Of a stretch of DNA of 64,000 nucleotides, positions 1 to 11,700 are shown in pieces. Below the pieces are notes generated by a model. That model worked only from the letters and a program-made list of their open reading frames with translations, was not told the origin of the DNA and ran no database searches. Position 1 is the first letter of the stretch. Each line of letters opens with the position of its first letter. The stretch comes from a virus. The stretch spans positions 1 through 64,000 of the IMG/VR virus record IMGVR_UViG_3300021373_003510; one strand, written 5' to 3'. The position numbers and the translations under genes are program-made.

Positions 1-465
1 TAATCCATCGACGGTATCAGCATCTAATCCATTACCTGCGCCTTCATCTGCAGTTGTAAGAATACGATTGCCTTCAATCGTTGTAGTAGAAAGGCCTGTA
101 AAGTCAGTTCCTGTACTTGTGAATGCTAATTTATTTGAACCTGAGTATTTAATAACAATACCTGCGGTACCGTCATAAAATTCAATACTGTTTCCTTGCT
201 GAGGATTTGTGATGGAGTAATCGCCTGTTCCAATATTGCGAATCTGGAGTGAATCAGAATCGCCTTCGAACTGAGCAACAATTGTACTTGCAGATGCGCC
301 GCCTGAGTTTGTAACCTTTAATGTTGGAGTGGAAGCAGTTCCTTGAGTAAGAACCGTATCTCCAGTGACCTGGAGTTTTTCGCCAGTATCCGTGCTGCTG
401 CCGATAACAGCATTTTCTGGCGTCAAGAGTCCATTCTTGACTATAAATTTTTTGTCATTTGCCAT
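1..465 (-). CDS. Tail-fibre-like virion protein, C-terminus cut by window edge
   Basis: Translation from the ATG at 465 gives 155 open codons to the window edge, beginning MANDKKFIVKNGLL. The product looks like a fibrous adhesin: low complexity, rich in T, S, G and N, with a stretch GNGLDADTVDGL that matches the GSGLDADLLDGL units repeated in the next fibre gene (520-3996). That shared unit suggests it belongs to the same fibre family. No enzymatic motif is visible in the part present. It is last in a right-to-left run of fibre genes, with a late-promoter-like GATAAATA just upstream. The specific role is inferred, not shown. Confidence 0.8.
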   Translation of the reverse strand, partial: MANDKKFIVKNGLLTPENAVIGSSTDTGEKLQVTGDTVLTQGTASTPTLKVTNSGGASASTIVAQFEGDSDSLQIRNIGTGDYSITNPQQGNSIEFYDGTAGIVIKYSGSNKLAFTSTGTDFTGLSTTTIEGNRILTTADEGAGNGLDADTVDGL

Positions 466-513
466 TCGGTTCACTCTCCCCAGATAGGCGGTTTAAATTA
501 TATTGTACTGTTT

Positions 514-521
514 TATTTATC
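514..521 (-). promoter_or_regulatory. Candidate T4-type late promoter (GATAAATA)
   Basis: Reads GATAAATA on the minus strand, one base from the T4 late consensus TATAAATA. It overlaps the stop codon of the upstream fibre gene and lies about 50 nt before the ATG at 465. Confidence 0.45.
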
Positions 522-3500
522 AATCTTTTATTAGTGTGGCTGCAATTTGATAGGTAGTTGCATTAGAACTTGCTGCAGTTGCGTTCAATTGAACGTTTCC
601 GCTTTGAATCGTAACATCATATGTTGCTAAACTACTATTTGTATATATTGTCGCAAACTCCGTTGCTACCGCAGTTGTTCCGTTATGTACAATTAATAAT
701 TTAGTTATATGTCTATTTGTCCCATCAGTTGCAGTTATTATTAATTCTCCACTGTTATAAACTGTTTTGTCAAACTCAAAAATTGTTGATACAAATGAAG
801 AAGATGTAGTTGATTGTTCCGATGTTAAATCAGTTGATTCTAAAGAAACCGTATTACCAACCAATGTAGGAACCGTTAAGTTCCCAGTCATTGTATCACC
901 GGTTACATTTACATATCTTGCGTCCGCAATATTAATTGTTAGAACTGCAAGATTATTTTTTGTGAATCCTACAACGTGACCAAACTTATCAAAGCTCATA
1001 CTCTCAATAACTTCAGCGTTAGGTAAATCTAATATACCCGTATTCGCAACACTTGAAGTATCGGCGTGAGTTAAAACAATATTTGCTGTAAGTGGTCCAC
1101 CACCTGTAACACCATCTGCACCAGTTACTGATCTATCAGCTGCTTTAAGGAATAGTGTTTCAGTTTCGGTTTCTGTATAATATCGGTTATCTAATTGACC
1201 GTTGTCTAATTCTGTTTCTGTGTAGTATCTGTTATCAAGCTGGCCTGCATCTAATTCTGTTTCGGTATAATATCTGTTGTCAAGCTGTCCTGCATCTAAT
1301 TCTGTTTCTGTATAATATCGGTTATCTAATTGACCTGCATCAAGTAACGCCTGTGTATAGTAACGATTATCAAAGTCGACTTGGTCAAGACCTGTGACGT
1401 GACCGTAAGTATCTAATACTACATCTTGTATTACTTGACCGCCACTTCCTAATACACTTGCCTGAGAACTTGTATCGGCGTGATTAATTGTAATCGTTGT
1501 GTTAGCATTTTGATTAAGTGTAAACGATCCACCACCATCTATTGCATTTCCTGCCGTGACAGTGATTGTAGAATTGAAAACATTATTGGCTGCACCTGAA
1601 GTTGCTGCATTAATAATATCGGCGGCATGCTGACCATCAAGTAGGTCAGCGTCAAGTCCCGACCCTGCACCATCCACTGTCTTAATTGCTGTTAATATTT
1701 CTGAAGCAGTTTGATCCGCAGTTGCTCCTGCTTCAATACCATCAAGTTTAGCACCGTCTACCGATACATCACGACCATCAACTGTTCCTGAGATTGTAAT
1801 ATCACCGGTAATATCAAGTTCGCCAAACTCATGTATATTCGCAAGGAAGTGAGTACCATCTCCTGCTTCTAAATTTAATGTTGTATTCGCGTTATGCCAA
1901 GTAAGATTTTCAATGCCTCTTACCGATGCTGAACCGGCGGCAGTTAATCGTCCATCTTCATCAACTGTAAATGTTGGTATTGCTGTTGCGGATCCATAAG
2001 ATCCTGCTGTAACCGCGGTATTCGCAAGTTCTGTAGCTACACTTATAGTACCATTACCCAAGTCTGTAAGTGTTGTAGTACCGCTTCCAGTAACCTTACC
2101 GGTCAGTGATACACCTACTTGAGGATCTGGTAAATTAGTAAAGTTTGTAAAGTCAAGATAATGAGTACCTTCTTGGCCATCAAGTAAATCTGCATCTAAT
2201 CCTGAGGTTGTTCCATCAACTGTTTTAATTGCTGTAAGTATTTCAGATGCTGTTTGGTCGGCGGTTGCTCCTACCTCTATACCATCAAGCTTTGTCCCAT
2301 CAGCCGCCAGGTCTCTACCATCAACAGTTCCTGTGACGGTAATGTTTCCTGTGACATCAATTCCTGAACCGAAATCAACATTTGCATCGAACTGAGAAAT
2401 GTTAGCATCATATTGTGATCCATCCCCTGTTATAATTTGATAAGTGTTATTTGCTGTTAACCAATTTGTTGAACTGATACCTGCGACCGAAGCAGTGGCA
2501 GCTGCAGTGATACGACCATCGGCTGCGATTGTAATAATAGGAATTTCTGTTGCACCACCATATTGAGCAGCAGTAACTCCTGAAGCAGCAATGTCTGTTG
2601 TAATTGTTCCGCTTGCTAAATCAGTTAATGTAACCGAACCTGTGACATCTCCTGAGAGTGTAATTGTTGGGTCAGGTTTGTTTGTTGTATTTGTAAAGTC
2701 AAGATAGAAATCGCTATTTGCTCCATCAAGCAAATCAGCATCCACACCTGAGAAGGCGCCGTCATTACTTAACACAACATTTATAATATCTGTGTTACTT
2801 GGTATACTTGGAGTATTTGTAAAATTACCGTAGTCTAAATAATAAGTACCATCTTGACCGTCAAGAGAATCGGCATCTAATCCTGAACCTGTTCCGTCAT
2901 TTGCTAATATGACATTTACAATTTCAGTATTTGATAAGTTAACTTCAGCACCAACTTGAATACCATCAAGTTTAGTACCATCTGCTAATATATCTCGACC
3001 ATCAACAGTCCCAGTGACTGTAACATCTCCTGTGACATCAATACCTGCACCAAAATTAACGTTTAAGTCAAAGTCAGATATTGGAGTATGAAATTGACTT
3101 CCATCAACAGTTGAGATCTCAAATGTATTATTTGCTTGATACCAATTTGTATCAGAAACACCTGCGACCGAAACATCAGCTGCAGCCGTAATTCTTCCAT
3201 CTTCATCAACAGTGAATGTTGGTATTTGAGAACTTGATCCGTATGAACCTGCTGTGACTGCAGTATTCGCAAGCTCTGATGTAATATTAATTGTGCCATT
3301 GCCAAGGTCTGTTAAAGTGGTCGTCCCTGACCCTGTTACCTTCCCTGAAATATTAACATCTATTTGAGGATCGGGTTTATTTGTTGCGTTTGTAAAATCT
3401 AAATAATGAGATCCTTCTTGACCATCTAATAGGTCAGCATCAAATCCATTTCCTGAACCTTCATCACCTGTAGTAATGATTCGTCCAGTTGTTCCTCCTG

Positions 3501-3996
3501 AAAGAATTTCCCAATAATCGTTTGTTTCATTCCATTGTAAAACTACATTAGTATCAGATCCTCTTTCAACTTCAATACCTGCATTTTCTGTTGGAGAGCC
3601 TGTAACATTATTGTTTAATACAATGATATTATCATCAACGGTTAAAGTTTCTGTATTAACTGAGGTTGTGTTACCTGAGACAGTAAGGTTACCTGTGATG
3701 ATTAAGTTACCATCAAAAGTATCGTCTTGATCTGCTCTTAAGAATTGTAATGAATCTAAACCATCAAGCAAGTCGGCATCAAGACCTGATCCTGCTCCGT
3801 CGACTGATTTAATTAAAGTAAGAAGGTCATTTGGATCGGCACTAAACTCAACAATGGATTCTACTCCACTGACATCTTGTTTAATGTAGATCTTACCGTC
3901 GGCTGTGTTTATCGCGAGTTCGCCTAACTCCAGCTGAGAGGTAGTAGGTACTCGTCCTTGAACGGCACTTCTTTTTAGCTTAATTAATGTCGACAT
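520..3996 (-). CDS. Large tail-fibre-like virion protein (1158 aa) with repeated modules
   Basis: Fibrous virion protein, probably part of the adsorption apparatus. The N-terminus (STLIKLKRSAVQGRVPT, then LELGELAINTADGKIY) resembles the head domain at the start of many phage fibre and tropism proteins. Repeats follow: GLDADLLDG units, paired blocks containing VTGSGTTTLTDLGNGTI, and repeated VTGTVDGRDILADGTKLDGI units. Near residues 870-945 there are about five 15-residue DNRYYTETELDAGQL repeats. No catalytic motif and no S74 chaperone domain are seen. The gene is 39 nt downstream of the 1400-residue fibre gene. Receptor-binding function is inferred from composition and context. Confidence 0.8.
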   Translation of the reverse strand: MSTLIKLKRSAVQGRVPTTSQLELGELAINTADGKIYIKQDVSGVESIVEFSADPNDLLTLIKSVDGAGSGLDADLLDGLDSLQFLRADQDDTFDGNLIITGNLTVSGNTTSVNTETLTVDDNIIVLNNNVTGSPTENAGIEVERGSDTNVVLQWNETNDYWEILSGGTTGRIITTGDEGSGNGFDADLLDGQEGSHYLDFTNATNKPDPQIDVNISGKVTGSGTTTLTDLGNGTINITSELANTAVTAGSYGSSSQIPTFTVDEDGRITAAADVSVAGVSDTNWYQANNTFEISTVDGSQFHTPISDFDLNVNFGAGIDVTGDVTVTGTVDGRDILADGTKLDGIQVGAEVNLSNTEIVNVILANDGTGSGLDADSLDGQDGTYYLDYGNFTNTPSIPSNTDIINVVLSNDGAFSGVDADLLDGANSDFYLDFTNTTNKPDPTITLSGDVTGSVTLTDLASGTITTDIAASGVTAAQYGGATEIPIITIAADGRITAAATASVAGISSTNWLTANNTYQIITGDGSQYDANISQFDANVDFGSGIDVTGNITVTGTVDGRDLAADGTKLDGIEVGATADQTASEILTAIKTVDGTTSGLDADLLDGQEGTHYLDFTNFTNLPDPQVGVSLTGKVTGSGTTTLTDLGNGTISVATELANTAVTAGSYGSATAIPTFTVDEDGRLTAAGSASVRGIENLTWHNANTTLNLEAGDGTHFLANIHEFGELDITGDITISGTVDGRDVSVDGAKLDGIEAGATADQTASEILTAIKTVDGAGSGLDADLLDGQHAADIINAATSGAANNVFNSTITVTAGNAIDGGGSFTLNQNANTTITINHADTSSQASVLGSGGQVIQDVVLDTYGHVTGLDQVDFDNRYYTQALLDAGQLDNRYYTETELDAGQLDNRYYTETELDAGQLDNRYYTETELDNGQLDNRYYTETETETLFLKAADRSVTGADGVTGGGPLTANIVLTHADTSSVANTGILDLPNAEVIESMSFDKFGHVVGFTKNNLAVLTINIADARYVNVTGDTMTGNLTVPTLVGNTVSLESTDLTSEQSTTSSSFVSTIFEFDKTVYNSGELIITATDGTNRHITKLLIVHNGTTAVATEFATIYTNSSLATYDVTIQSGNVQLNATAASSNATTYQIAATLIKD
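1155..1380 (-). repeat. Tandem 45-nt repeat encoding DNRYYTETELDAGQL
   Basis: About five in-frame copies of a 15-residue unit: DNRYYTQALLDAGQL, two copies of DNRYYTETELDAGQL, DNRYYTETELDNGQL and a shorter last copy. LDNRYYT-type repeats are common in phage fibre shafts, and tandem identity makes copy-number change by recombination likely. Confidence 0.8.
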
Positions 3997-4035
3997 ATAT
4001 ATGTCCTTCTATATCATATACCTATTTAGGCAATT

Positions 4036-7000
4036 TTAAAAGGTTCCTCCATCAAGTGTTGTGACGGTAACATCGCCACTTGCCACTGTAAAGTTTGCTA
4101 GGTTAAATGAAGCAACACCAATATTGGAATCACTTGCTAATTCACCAGCAATCGTTATTTGATTATTCGCAACCGTTGTGTTAATTCCTTCACCTGCGGC
4201 GTAGGTAATTGTTTCACCCAAGGCAACTACATCTGTGGTACCTGTTTCGGCTGCTATGTTAATACCTGCAGTTGTTAAGTTTCCAACTGCTGTATCTAAA
4301 AATTGTTTATTTACCGCATCTTTGCTATTGACAGGGTCGTTAACATTTGTTATAATAGAGTTATCAACGCTAAATACACCAGTAGTAGGGTTAACTGTAA
4401 TATCACCACTTGAATTACTTATTGTATTATTTGCGATTGTAAGATTGCCGCCTATGGCAATCTGTGTATCTAAATTTAATCCTTTAAATCTGGAGTTTTC
4501 TCCAGCAGGGTTAAGTAAATAGTTTACATCTTGACTATCAATAAAGTTTCTTGAAAATACTGACCCGTCCTCAACGTGCCAGCCATTGTCCGTTGTATCG
4601 AAATATGTACCGAAGTTAAACGAACTACTTAAGAAACCTGCCTTTGTTCCTTGAGCATAGAAATACATATTACCTGAACCTGTTCCCAGAATAATCTGAG
4701 AGTTAGGTTGATTATAACCAATATGTAAATCTTTTAATCTTGATGTACCTGCAGGGTCAGCATAGAAAGATAAGTCATCTTTACTTACAAATTTTGTTGC
4801 TCTTAAATCACCATTAGATGTATCACCACCTTCAGCATTAATATATCTTGCATCAAGAGTTACATAATCAAATGTTGTTGCGATTGCTACATTAGAGTTG
4901 TTTTGAACTGTTCCGTTACCAGTGACGGCTCCAGTTAAATCAATGTCAAATGGATTTGTTCTAAAGTCAAGTTTAAGACCTGCTGTATTTGCCGTTACTC
5001 TTATACCTTGCTCAACATTACCATTTCTTACAGCATCTGAAACAACATCAAAGATGGAGTCAGCAAAGTCAACAACCGCGTTGGATGATACGGATAAAGG
5101 AACATTAACTAATGAACGAACACGCCCATACACGTCAAACTCAAAGTTTGGAACCGTTCCTTCAATACCTGCTTCTCTTAAACCTGTAAATGATTGCCAT
5201 ACAGGATCCAATCCAATCTGAACTACATTGTTTGCTTGATCGTATGTTTCAATTGTAAGAGCAGTACCGATTTCAATACTTGGCTTGTCTACTTTATCAA
5301 ATAAATCTAAGACATAAGTATTAGCACCTTTAGTAATATGGAAGTCTCTATCAAAAGTTTCTTCAAGATAGAACTTAGTTACAGCATCAGTATTACTTAC
5401 AGGATCGGCAAGACCTGTTATGACAGTGTTACCTACATCAATATGTCCACCAATTTCAAATACTAAATTATTAGCACCTGAGTTAATTCTTTGCTGACTG
5501 TCTACAATAAATGCTTCGGTACCACCAGTGACAAATCTTAATTCATCGTTATCTGCACCAGGACTTGATTCTGCTTCAATAAATGTATCTTGGTCAACGT
5601 CTTTAACTCCACCTAATGAAGCCCAGGCATTTCCACTATAGCCTTCAAATACTCCATCAGTAGAATTGAAACGAACCATACCAGCAGCAAGAGGATTTGG
5701 TCTTTGAGCCGTTGTTCCAACAGGAACTGTGATTGCACCTGTTTCATCAACCGTAACAACTCCAGTATCACTCTTTAATTTCTGTGAGTAAACTTCAGCC
5801 CAATTAGATCCTGTAGCACCAAGATCAAACGTGTTATCAGTTTGTGGTAATAAATCAGAACTGAAGTCAGCAACAACATTAATCGAATCCGTTACTTGAT
5901 CACCAAGGGTTAAATTACCTGCGATTGTAACATCACCTGTAAATTCACCAGAACCATCTACTCTAAATAATGTACCATCAAAAGTTAATCCTGCACTATC
6001 AGATAACGCTCCACTTGGTCCGGCAAAAACAACCCTTCCATCTGTAAGAGAGGCAATTGATAATACATCGGTTGTTTGATTATATGTTAAACCTGCATCA
6101 CCTTCTATTGTTCCGTTTGCGCCTGCTACAAATACTTGCCCAGGTGTTACGGTATTAATTTCAGGAGAAGTTAAGAATTGTGAAGTTGCATTAACAACTA
6201 AATGAGCACCGTCATATTGGATATTATTATTTGAAGATAACGCACCAGTATCTGTTACGAACATCATTGTGTTCGCTTCGAGGTTACCTACTGATAAACT
6301 GTCACCTGATAAACCACCTGATGTACTAAAGTCACCATCAACAGAAATACCACCAACGATTGTTAAATTGGTACCATCCCATGCAAGGTTTGCTTGACCT
6401 TCTAATGTTCCACCTGATGATGTATAAACAATTGAGCCTGGAGCAATTTTGGAAACAGCTGCATCTGCAAATGTTGCCTTCTCATCAGAATAATCTATTA
6501 CAATACCATTATTTGCGCCGAATGTCAAATCACCATCTTGGTTGATTTCCATTCTCTTAACGCCACCAGTAAAGAATTCTAAATCATCACCATCCGCACC
6601 TGGTGCTGTCTCGGCTCGTATAAACGTATCTTTATCTACGTCTTTAACACTACCCGCTAACTCAGACCAAGCAGTACCGTCATAACCTTCGAACCGGCTA
6701 TCCGAAGTATTATATCGAACCATACCAACCGCTGCGGTTGGACGATCAGCTGTTCCACCTACTGGTAAAGTAAAGGCACCGGTTTCATCAATTGTTACTA
6801 CACCACTATCAGACTTGATTGTGGGTGTAAATATTCTGTGCCAATTCTTAGTAGGTGCACCTATACTAAATAGGCCAGGTGCGTCAGGAATAAGATCGGA
6901 AGTAAAATCTGCGACAACATTGATTGTATCAACTTGGTTATCACCTAATGTAAGGTTACCACCAATTGTCACATTACCTGTAATATCAGCATCACCATCT

Positions 7001-8238
7001 ACCGTAAATGTGGTTCCGCTGAATGTTAATTTATTACTGTCTATTAATTCTCCATCAAGACCAGAGAATACAACTCGTCCTGATGTTAAGTCAGTAACAT
7101 TAACACTTCCTAATTCTGTTTGCCCAGGTACTCTAAGTATATCTAAAAATACACCACCTGTGGCTGTAATTGAAACTCCATCGAAAGATAAGTTAGCACT
7201 ATTTACAAGTTCGCCATTTGCGGCAGCGTATATAATACGCCCTTGTGCAAGGTCTGAAATATTAACACTTCCGAGAGTTGCTTGACCAGGGACAGAAAGA
7301 TCGTCTAAGAATACACCGCCTGTTGCGATTATACTCGTATCATCAAATCTTAAATTTGCAGAGTCAATTAATTCTCCGCCTGCACCTGCATATACAATAC
7401 GACCTTGTGTAAGGTCAGAAACATTTAAGCTATCTGTATCTGTTTGACCGTCAACTTGTAATCCATCTAAGAACACTGCTCCTGTAGCAGTTATGGAAGT
7501 TCCGTCAAATGTAAGATTAGCACTATCGACAAATTCGCCATTAGCTGCTATAAAAGGTATTCTTGTTGCTGTTAAATCAGAAACATTTAGACTATCAACA
7601 TCTGCTTGACCATCAACCTGTAATCCATCAAGGAATACACCGCCGGATGCAATAAGAGATGTACCATCAAATGTTAATCCTGCACTATCAGAAACGAAAC
7701 CATTTGCACCGGCAAATAATATTCTTCCTTGTGTGATACTTCTGATTGTTGTTGTATCGGACGAGATTGGACCATCAATGTTTAAGCTTGTTAGTCCTAC
7801 GAGAGTATTTGTAGTTTCACCTAGTGTAAGAGCTGTATTACCAATTGTAATATCATTTGAAGAAATGATTGTTGAATTTGCATTAAAGTTTAATGGATTA
7901 AAACTTACATTTTCAAAATCAGTAATATGACCAAATGTATCAATTGAAATATTCTTAGGATATGATAGATTTGGATTTGTTGTGCTAACTGCGTTTGAAG
8001 TATCAGCATGTCCTACAACAACATTTGCTGCTTGATCGTAAACAGTTTGGGAAACAACAATGCCATCAGCAGATTCTATTTGCTGAACATAGTTGCCTAT
8101 AGTGTCAATTCCAAGGACAACACTATCCGGAACGATTTGTGGTTTTCGTTCTGCTGGAGCTACAATAGGAGTAGATTGACCCTGTTTCGGTACGGCTTTA
8201 ATTGAGCGGCCGCCACCGATCTTGACCTTTATGCTCAC
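4036..8238 (-). CDS. Large fibre-like virion protein (1400 aa) with duplicated modules
   Basis: Fibrous structural protein beginning [20 protein letters not shown]. Residues about 130-410 hold five or six repeats of roughly 52 residues, each containing [27 protein letters not shown] and a LNVSDLT-like end. A larger module occurs twice: [20 protein letters not shown], then [20 protein letters not shown], and later [20 protein letters not shown] with [18 protein letters not shown]. The start is GTG, in a GTGA overlap with the stop of the upstream 112-residue gene, which implies translational coupling; no ATG fits better. No enzymatic motif or S74 domain is seen. Confidence 0.8.
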   Translation of the reverse strand: MSIKVKIGGGRSIKAVPKQGQSTPIVAPAERKPQIVPDSVVLGIDTIGNYVQQIESADGIVVSQTVYDQAANVVVGHADTSNAVSTTNPNLSYPKNISIDTFGHITDFENVSFNPLNFNANSTIISSNDITIGNTALTLGETTNTLVGLTSLNIDGPISSDTTTIRSITQGRILFAGANGFVSDSAGLTFDGTSLIASGGVFLDGLQVDGQADVDSLNVSDLTATRIPFIAANGEFVDSANLTFDGTSITATGAVFLDGLQVDGQTDTDSLNVSDLTQGRIVYAGAGGELIDSANLRFDDTSIIATGGVFLDDLSVPGQATLGSVNISDLAQGRIIYAAANGELVNSANLSFDGVSITATGGVFLDILRVPGQTELGSVNVTDLTSGRVVFSGLDGELIDSNKLTFSGTTFTVDGDADITGNVTIGGNLTLGDNQVDTINVVADFTSDLIPDAPGLFSIGAPTKNWHRIFTPTIKSDSGVVTIDETGAFTLPVGGTADRPTAAVGMVRYNTSDSRFEGYDGTAWSELAGSVKDVDKDTFIRAETAPGADGDDLEFFTGGVKRMEINQDGDLTFGANNGIVIDYSDEKATFADAAVSKIAPGSIVYTSSGGTLEGQANLAWDGTNLTIVGGISVDGDFSTSGGLSGDSLSVGNLEANTMMFVTDTGALSSNNNIQYDGAHLVVNATSQFLTSPEINTVTPGQVFVAGANGTIEGDAGLTYNQTTDVLSIASLTDGRVVFAGPSGALSDSAGLTFDGTLFRVDGSGEFTGDVTIAGNLTLGDQVTDSINVVADFSSDLLPQTDNTFDLGATGSNWAEVYSQKLKSDTGVVTVDETGAITVPVGTTAQRPNPLAAGMVRFNSTDGVFEGYSGNAWASLGGVKDVDQDTFIEAESSPGADNDELRFVTGGTEAFIVDSQQRINSGANNLVFEIGGHIDVGNTVITGLADPVSNTDAVTKFYLEETFDRDFHITKGANTYVLDLFDKVDKPSIEIGTALTIETYDQANNVVQIGLDPVWQSFTGLREAGIEGTVPNFEFDVYGRVRSLVNVPLSVSSNAVVDFADSIFDVVSDAVRNGNVEQGIRVTANTAGLKLDFRTNPFDIDLTGAVTGNGTVQNNSNVAIATTFDYVTLDARYINAEGGDTSNGDLRATKFVSKDDLSFYADPAGTSRLKDLHIGYNQPNSQIILGTGSGNMYFYAQGTKAGFLSSSFNFGTYFDTTDNGWHVEDGSVFSRNFIDSQDVNYLLNPAGENSRFKGLNLDTQIAIGGNLTIANNTISNSSGDITVNPTTGVFSVDNSIITNVNDPVNSKDAVNKQFLDTAVGNLTTAGINIAAETGTTDVVALGETITYAAGEGINTTVANNQITIAGELASDSNIGVASFNLANFTVASGDVTVTTLDGGTF

Positions 8239-8573
8239 GAAACCTCCGTAATAGTATCGACTACGATTGCTAGGCCTTCAACTATTTTGGTTCGTTCTCC
8301 TGTTTGTTTTTCCATTACAACATCGTATTGATATTTGCCCGGGGTTAAAGCATCTGTTTGTTGGTCAGTAAGTACCAATGTGATGTCGTTGTTTGCTACT
8401 TCAATATTGAAATTTACTGCTGCCGTGGACGAATATACTTTTCTTATGCTGCTATAGAAATTATAAACAGAAATAGTTGCGTCATCATATTCGACACCCT
8501 CGTCATTAAACAGGTTCAGCTCTGTCCTGAAGTCCATTCCTTTATCGATGTAAATATTAGCTCTTGATGCCAT
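8235..8573 (-). CDS. Small conserved virion-type protein, unknown function (112 aa)
   Basis: A short, probably all-beta protein with no recognised catalytic motif. Alternating hydrophobic and polar stretches ([19 protein letters not shown], then [20 protein letters not shown]) fit a small beta-sandwich such as those found on baseplate attachment proteins. It is the first gene after a terminator-like hairpin and a consensus TATAAATA, and its stop overlaps the start of the 1400-residue fibre gene by four bases. Co-transcription and coupling suggest it serves that fibre, for example in attachment or folding; this is inference. Confidence 0.75.
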   Translation of the reverse strand: MASRANIYIDKGMDFRTELNLFNDEGVEYDDATISVYNFYSSIRKVYSSTAAVNFNIEVANNDITLVLTDQQTDALTPGKYQYDVVMEKQTGERTKIVEGLAIVVDTITEVS

Positions 8574-8611
8574 GGTGATGAAACCTTTTTAATTTTTTTC
8601 TATTATTACCT

Positions 8612-8619
8612 TATTTATA
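8612..8619 (-). promoter_or_regulatory. T4-type late promoter TATAAATA
   Basis: Exact TATAAATA on the minus strand, about 40 nt upstream of the ATG at 8573 and just downstream of a terminator-like hairpin. It probably starts the transcript of the 112- and 1400-residue genes. Confidence 0.75.
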
Positions 8620-8640
8620 AGATATGGCGACTCAAATGAA

Positions 8641-8665
8641 AAAGGACATCGAATTAATGCCCTTT
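8641..8665 (-). terminator. Rho-independent-like terminator after the collagen-like fibre gene
   Basis: On the minus strand AAAGGGCAT pairs with ATGTCCTTT (9 bp, one G-U) around a 7-nt loop, followed by a short T run (TTTTTC). It is 50 nt after the stop of the 1668-residue gene and before the next late promoter. Confidence 0.6.
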
Positions 8666-8715
8666 CATAGTTAGAAAAATATGATCAGAGCATTTAAACC
8701 CGACACATAATATAT

Positions 8716-11700
8716 TTACTTTTTCAATCCGTCAATTTCTTTTTGCTGCTCTTTAATTGCTTCAATCAGTATACCGACCAAGTTACCATAAGATACAGTC
8801 TTTGTGCCATCATCTCTTTGTGCCACAACTTCAGGAATTACTTTTTCTACTTCTTGAGCAATTACACCAGTTGCAGCTTCGCCGTTTTCAATCCAATTAA
8901 AATTAACACCACGTAGCTGTAATACTTTATCGAGGGCATTTCCAATTGTTTCTACATTATCTTTTAGTGATTCATCAGATGTTGTATTGAAGTTAGCAGC
9001 TGTGATATCACCAGTGGTGGTAATGTTATATGTTTGACCGTCTAAGTTACCACCTAATTGTGGAGTTGTATCTTCAACTATATTATTGAGGTTACCACTT
9101 CCACCTCCACCTGTCGGCCATGTTGTAATTGTTGAACCGTTTAATGTAACTGATCCATCAATTTTCAAATTTTCTAATGTTAATTCATCGTCATTAGCCG
9201 TATAGAAGAAGTTTTGTTGACCGCCTGGGTTAGGAGTTGTTGTTCCATATAATGGTCTTGCACCCGATCCACCTTGGGTCATAGTAATGAACATTGCTGT
9301 TCCTTGTAGACCACTTGTATGAATTGAACCAGTATCTACACTTCCTGACGATCCTGTTGTTCCTTGTGCACCAGTATTTCCTACTGCTCCTTGGAAACCA
9401 ATTAAACCTTGAATACCTTGTAAGCCAGATCCTGTAATACCCGAGACACCTTGTGGGCCCGCTGGGCCGGCCGGACCTTGGAAACCATCGGCCCCTTGAG
9501 AACCAGGAAGACCTGATTCACCTTGAATACCTTGTGGTCCACCACCTGAAGATCCTTGGAAACCTAATGTACCTTGAACACCTTGAACACCTTGTGGGCC
9601 AATTGGACCTGAAGGACCCTGCGTACCAGTTGCATCCTCACCTGTCGGTCCCTGAGCTCCAGGAGGTCCCTGAATACCAATTGAACCTGATCCTTGCTCT
9701 CCTTGAATACCAGTGATACCTTGAACACCTTGGTTACCTATAGGACCTTGAGCACCTGCACCACCCGTTCCACCAGCATTACCTTGAGCACCTTGTGGAC
9801 CAGCTCCACCTTGAATACCTTGTAAGCCAGATCCGTTTTCACCTTGTATACCCAAGTCACCTTGTATACCTTGCGTACCTTGTGGACCAGCAGATCCTAA
9901 ATCTCCGCTTTCACCTTGAACACCTTGAGTACCTTGAGGTCCTTGAACACCAGGAGCACCAGTTCCAGGAGGTCCTTGAATACCTTGGAAACCTTGAATA
10001 CCCTGTGTACCCTGATTTCCGTCTCCGCCAATACCTTGAATACCCTGTGGTCCAACTCCACCTTGAATACCAACACCTTGAGTACCTTGAGGTCCAGGAG
10101 AACCTGCTCCAATTAAACCTTGAATACCTTGTGGTCCACTAGGTCCTTGAATACCTGCTCCATCAAATCCTTGTAATCCTTGTGGTCCGTCTGAACCTTG
10201 AACACCTTGAACACCTTGTGTACCTGCGCCTGTTATACCAGATATACCCTGCGTTCCTTGTAAACCTTGGAATCCTAATGGTCCTTGAACACCTTGTGAA
10301 CCTGTTCCGCTTGCGCCTTGTAATCCTTGAATACCTTGAAGACCATCTTGTCCGATACCAGTTAAACCTTGAATACCTTGAGGTCCTTGAATACCTGCTC
10401 CAGTTGTTCCTTGAGTACCCTGAGAACCTGGGCCGCCTGGTTGACCTTCTCCACCCGCAGGACCCTGTGGCCCATCTGCACCATCAGTACCTTGAACACC
10501 TTGAATACCTTGTGTACCTTGGAATCCATCCGATCCTACACCACCGATACCTTGTGATCCTGTGATACCTTGAATACCCTGAATACCTTGGGCTCCTGCA
10601 CCAGACTCACCTTGAATACCTAAACCACCTTGAACACCGGCTTCACCTTGAACACCTTGTATTCCAGTTGCACCAGTATTTCCTTGTAATCCTTGAGTAC
10701 CTTGTGGGCCTTGTAAACCTTGAGGTCCAACACTACCTTGTGCGCCTGCTCCAGTAGATCCTTGTAAACCTTGGAGACCAAATGTTCCTTGAACACCTTG
10801 GAGACCTTGTAAGCCTTGAGCACCAGTTGAACCGATATCACCAGTTCTTGCGAATGTAATTGTTACATCTTCACCATCAGAGAATGTACCGTTACCACTT
10901 ACAAAAGCACAGGTAAGAATAAAGTATCCTGTTGGTTCTGCCAATGCAGAGATTGTAAATATTTGGAAAACTTCAGGTTGTGATTTCTTTGTAATCTTGA
11001 AGTGACCTTTAATAGGACTTGTAGAATCATCTACCGTTCTAAGGAAAGGTTCAATATTAATAAAGTTATCATCTCTGTCATCAATATACAATGCAGTAGC
11101 TGATGAATAAGATGAGTTATTTAATTTTAAGTTACCAATACCTGGGTCGTTATTGATTGTATCAGTAGAGAAAGTATAATCAAATGTAATACCACCAAAC
11201 GAACCTTCAGCACCTTGTAAACCTAAACTACCTTGTAAACCTTGAGGTCCTTGAATACCTGCTCCAGTTAAACCCTGTAGACCTTGAAGACCTTGTAATC
11301 CTTGAGCACCTTGAATACCTGCTGGGCCACGAGGAATAAACGTGATTAAAGCAGCAGGACCATGAACAGCGTTAACAGCTGTCTGCCAATTAGTTACATT
11401 ACCATCAACGTAGGTAACATCAAAGTAACCGTAATTCTTAGCTCCTGAATCCCAAGTCCAATCTGTAATTTCATAAATTAACCAATGGTGTCCAGCAGGA
11501 CCTTGTCCATCGTCGTAATTACCTTCTTGAACTTTTAAGTAACCTTTAACTGTTCCTGGTTGACTATCAATGAAATCTAAGAAAGCATCAACTTCTTGTG
11601 AATATTGGTCGGCAGGAATATCGTCAAGTGTAATTAAAGTAGCAAGTGATGGATTTGAATTATTAAACTTAAAGTTATTTGTGCCTGGGTCAGTACCACC

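Noticed and set aside
343-534. Small plus-strand open frame across the fibre gene border
   Set aside because: It overlaps the true minus-strand fibre gene (1-465) and lacks a ribosome binding site; it is an antisense shadow. Numerous similar plus-strand frames within the minus-strand block were dropped for the same reason.
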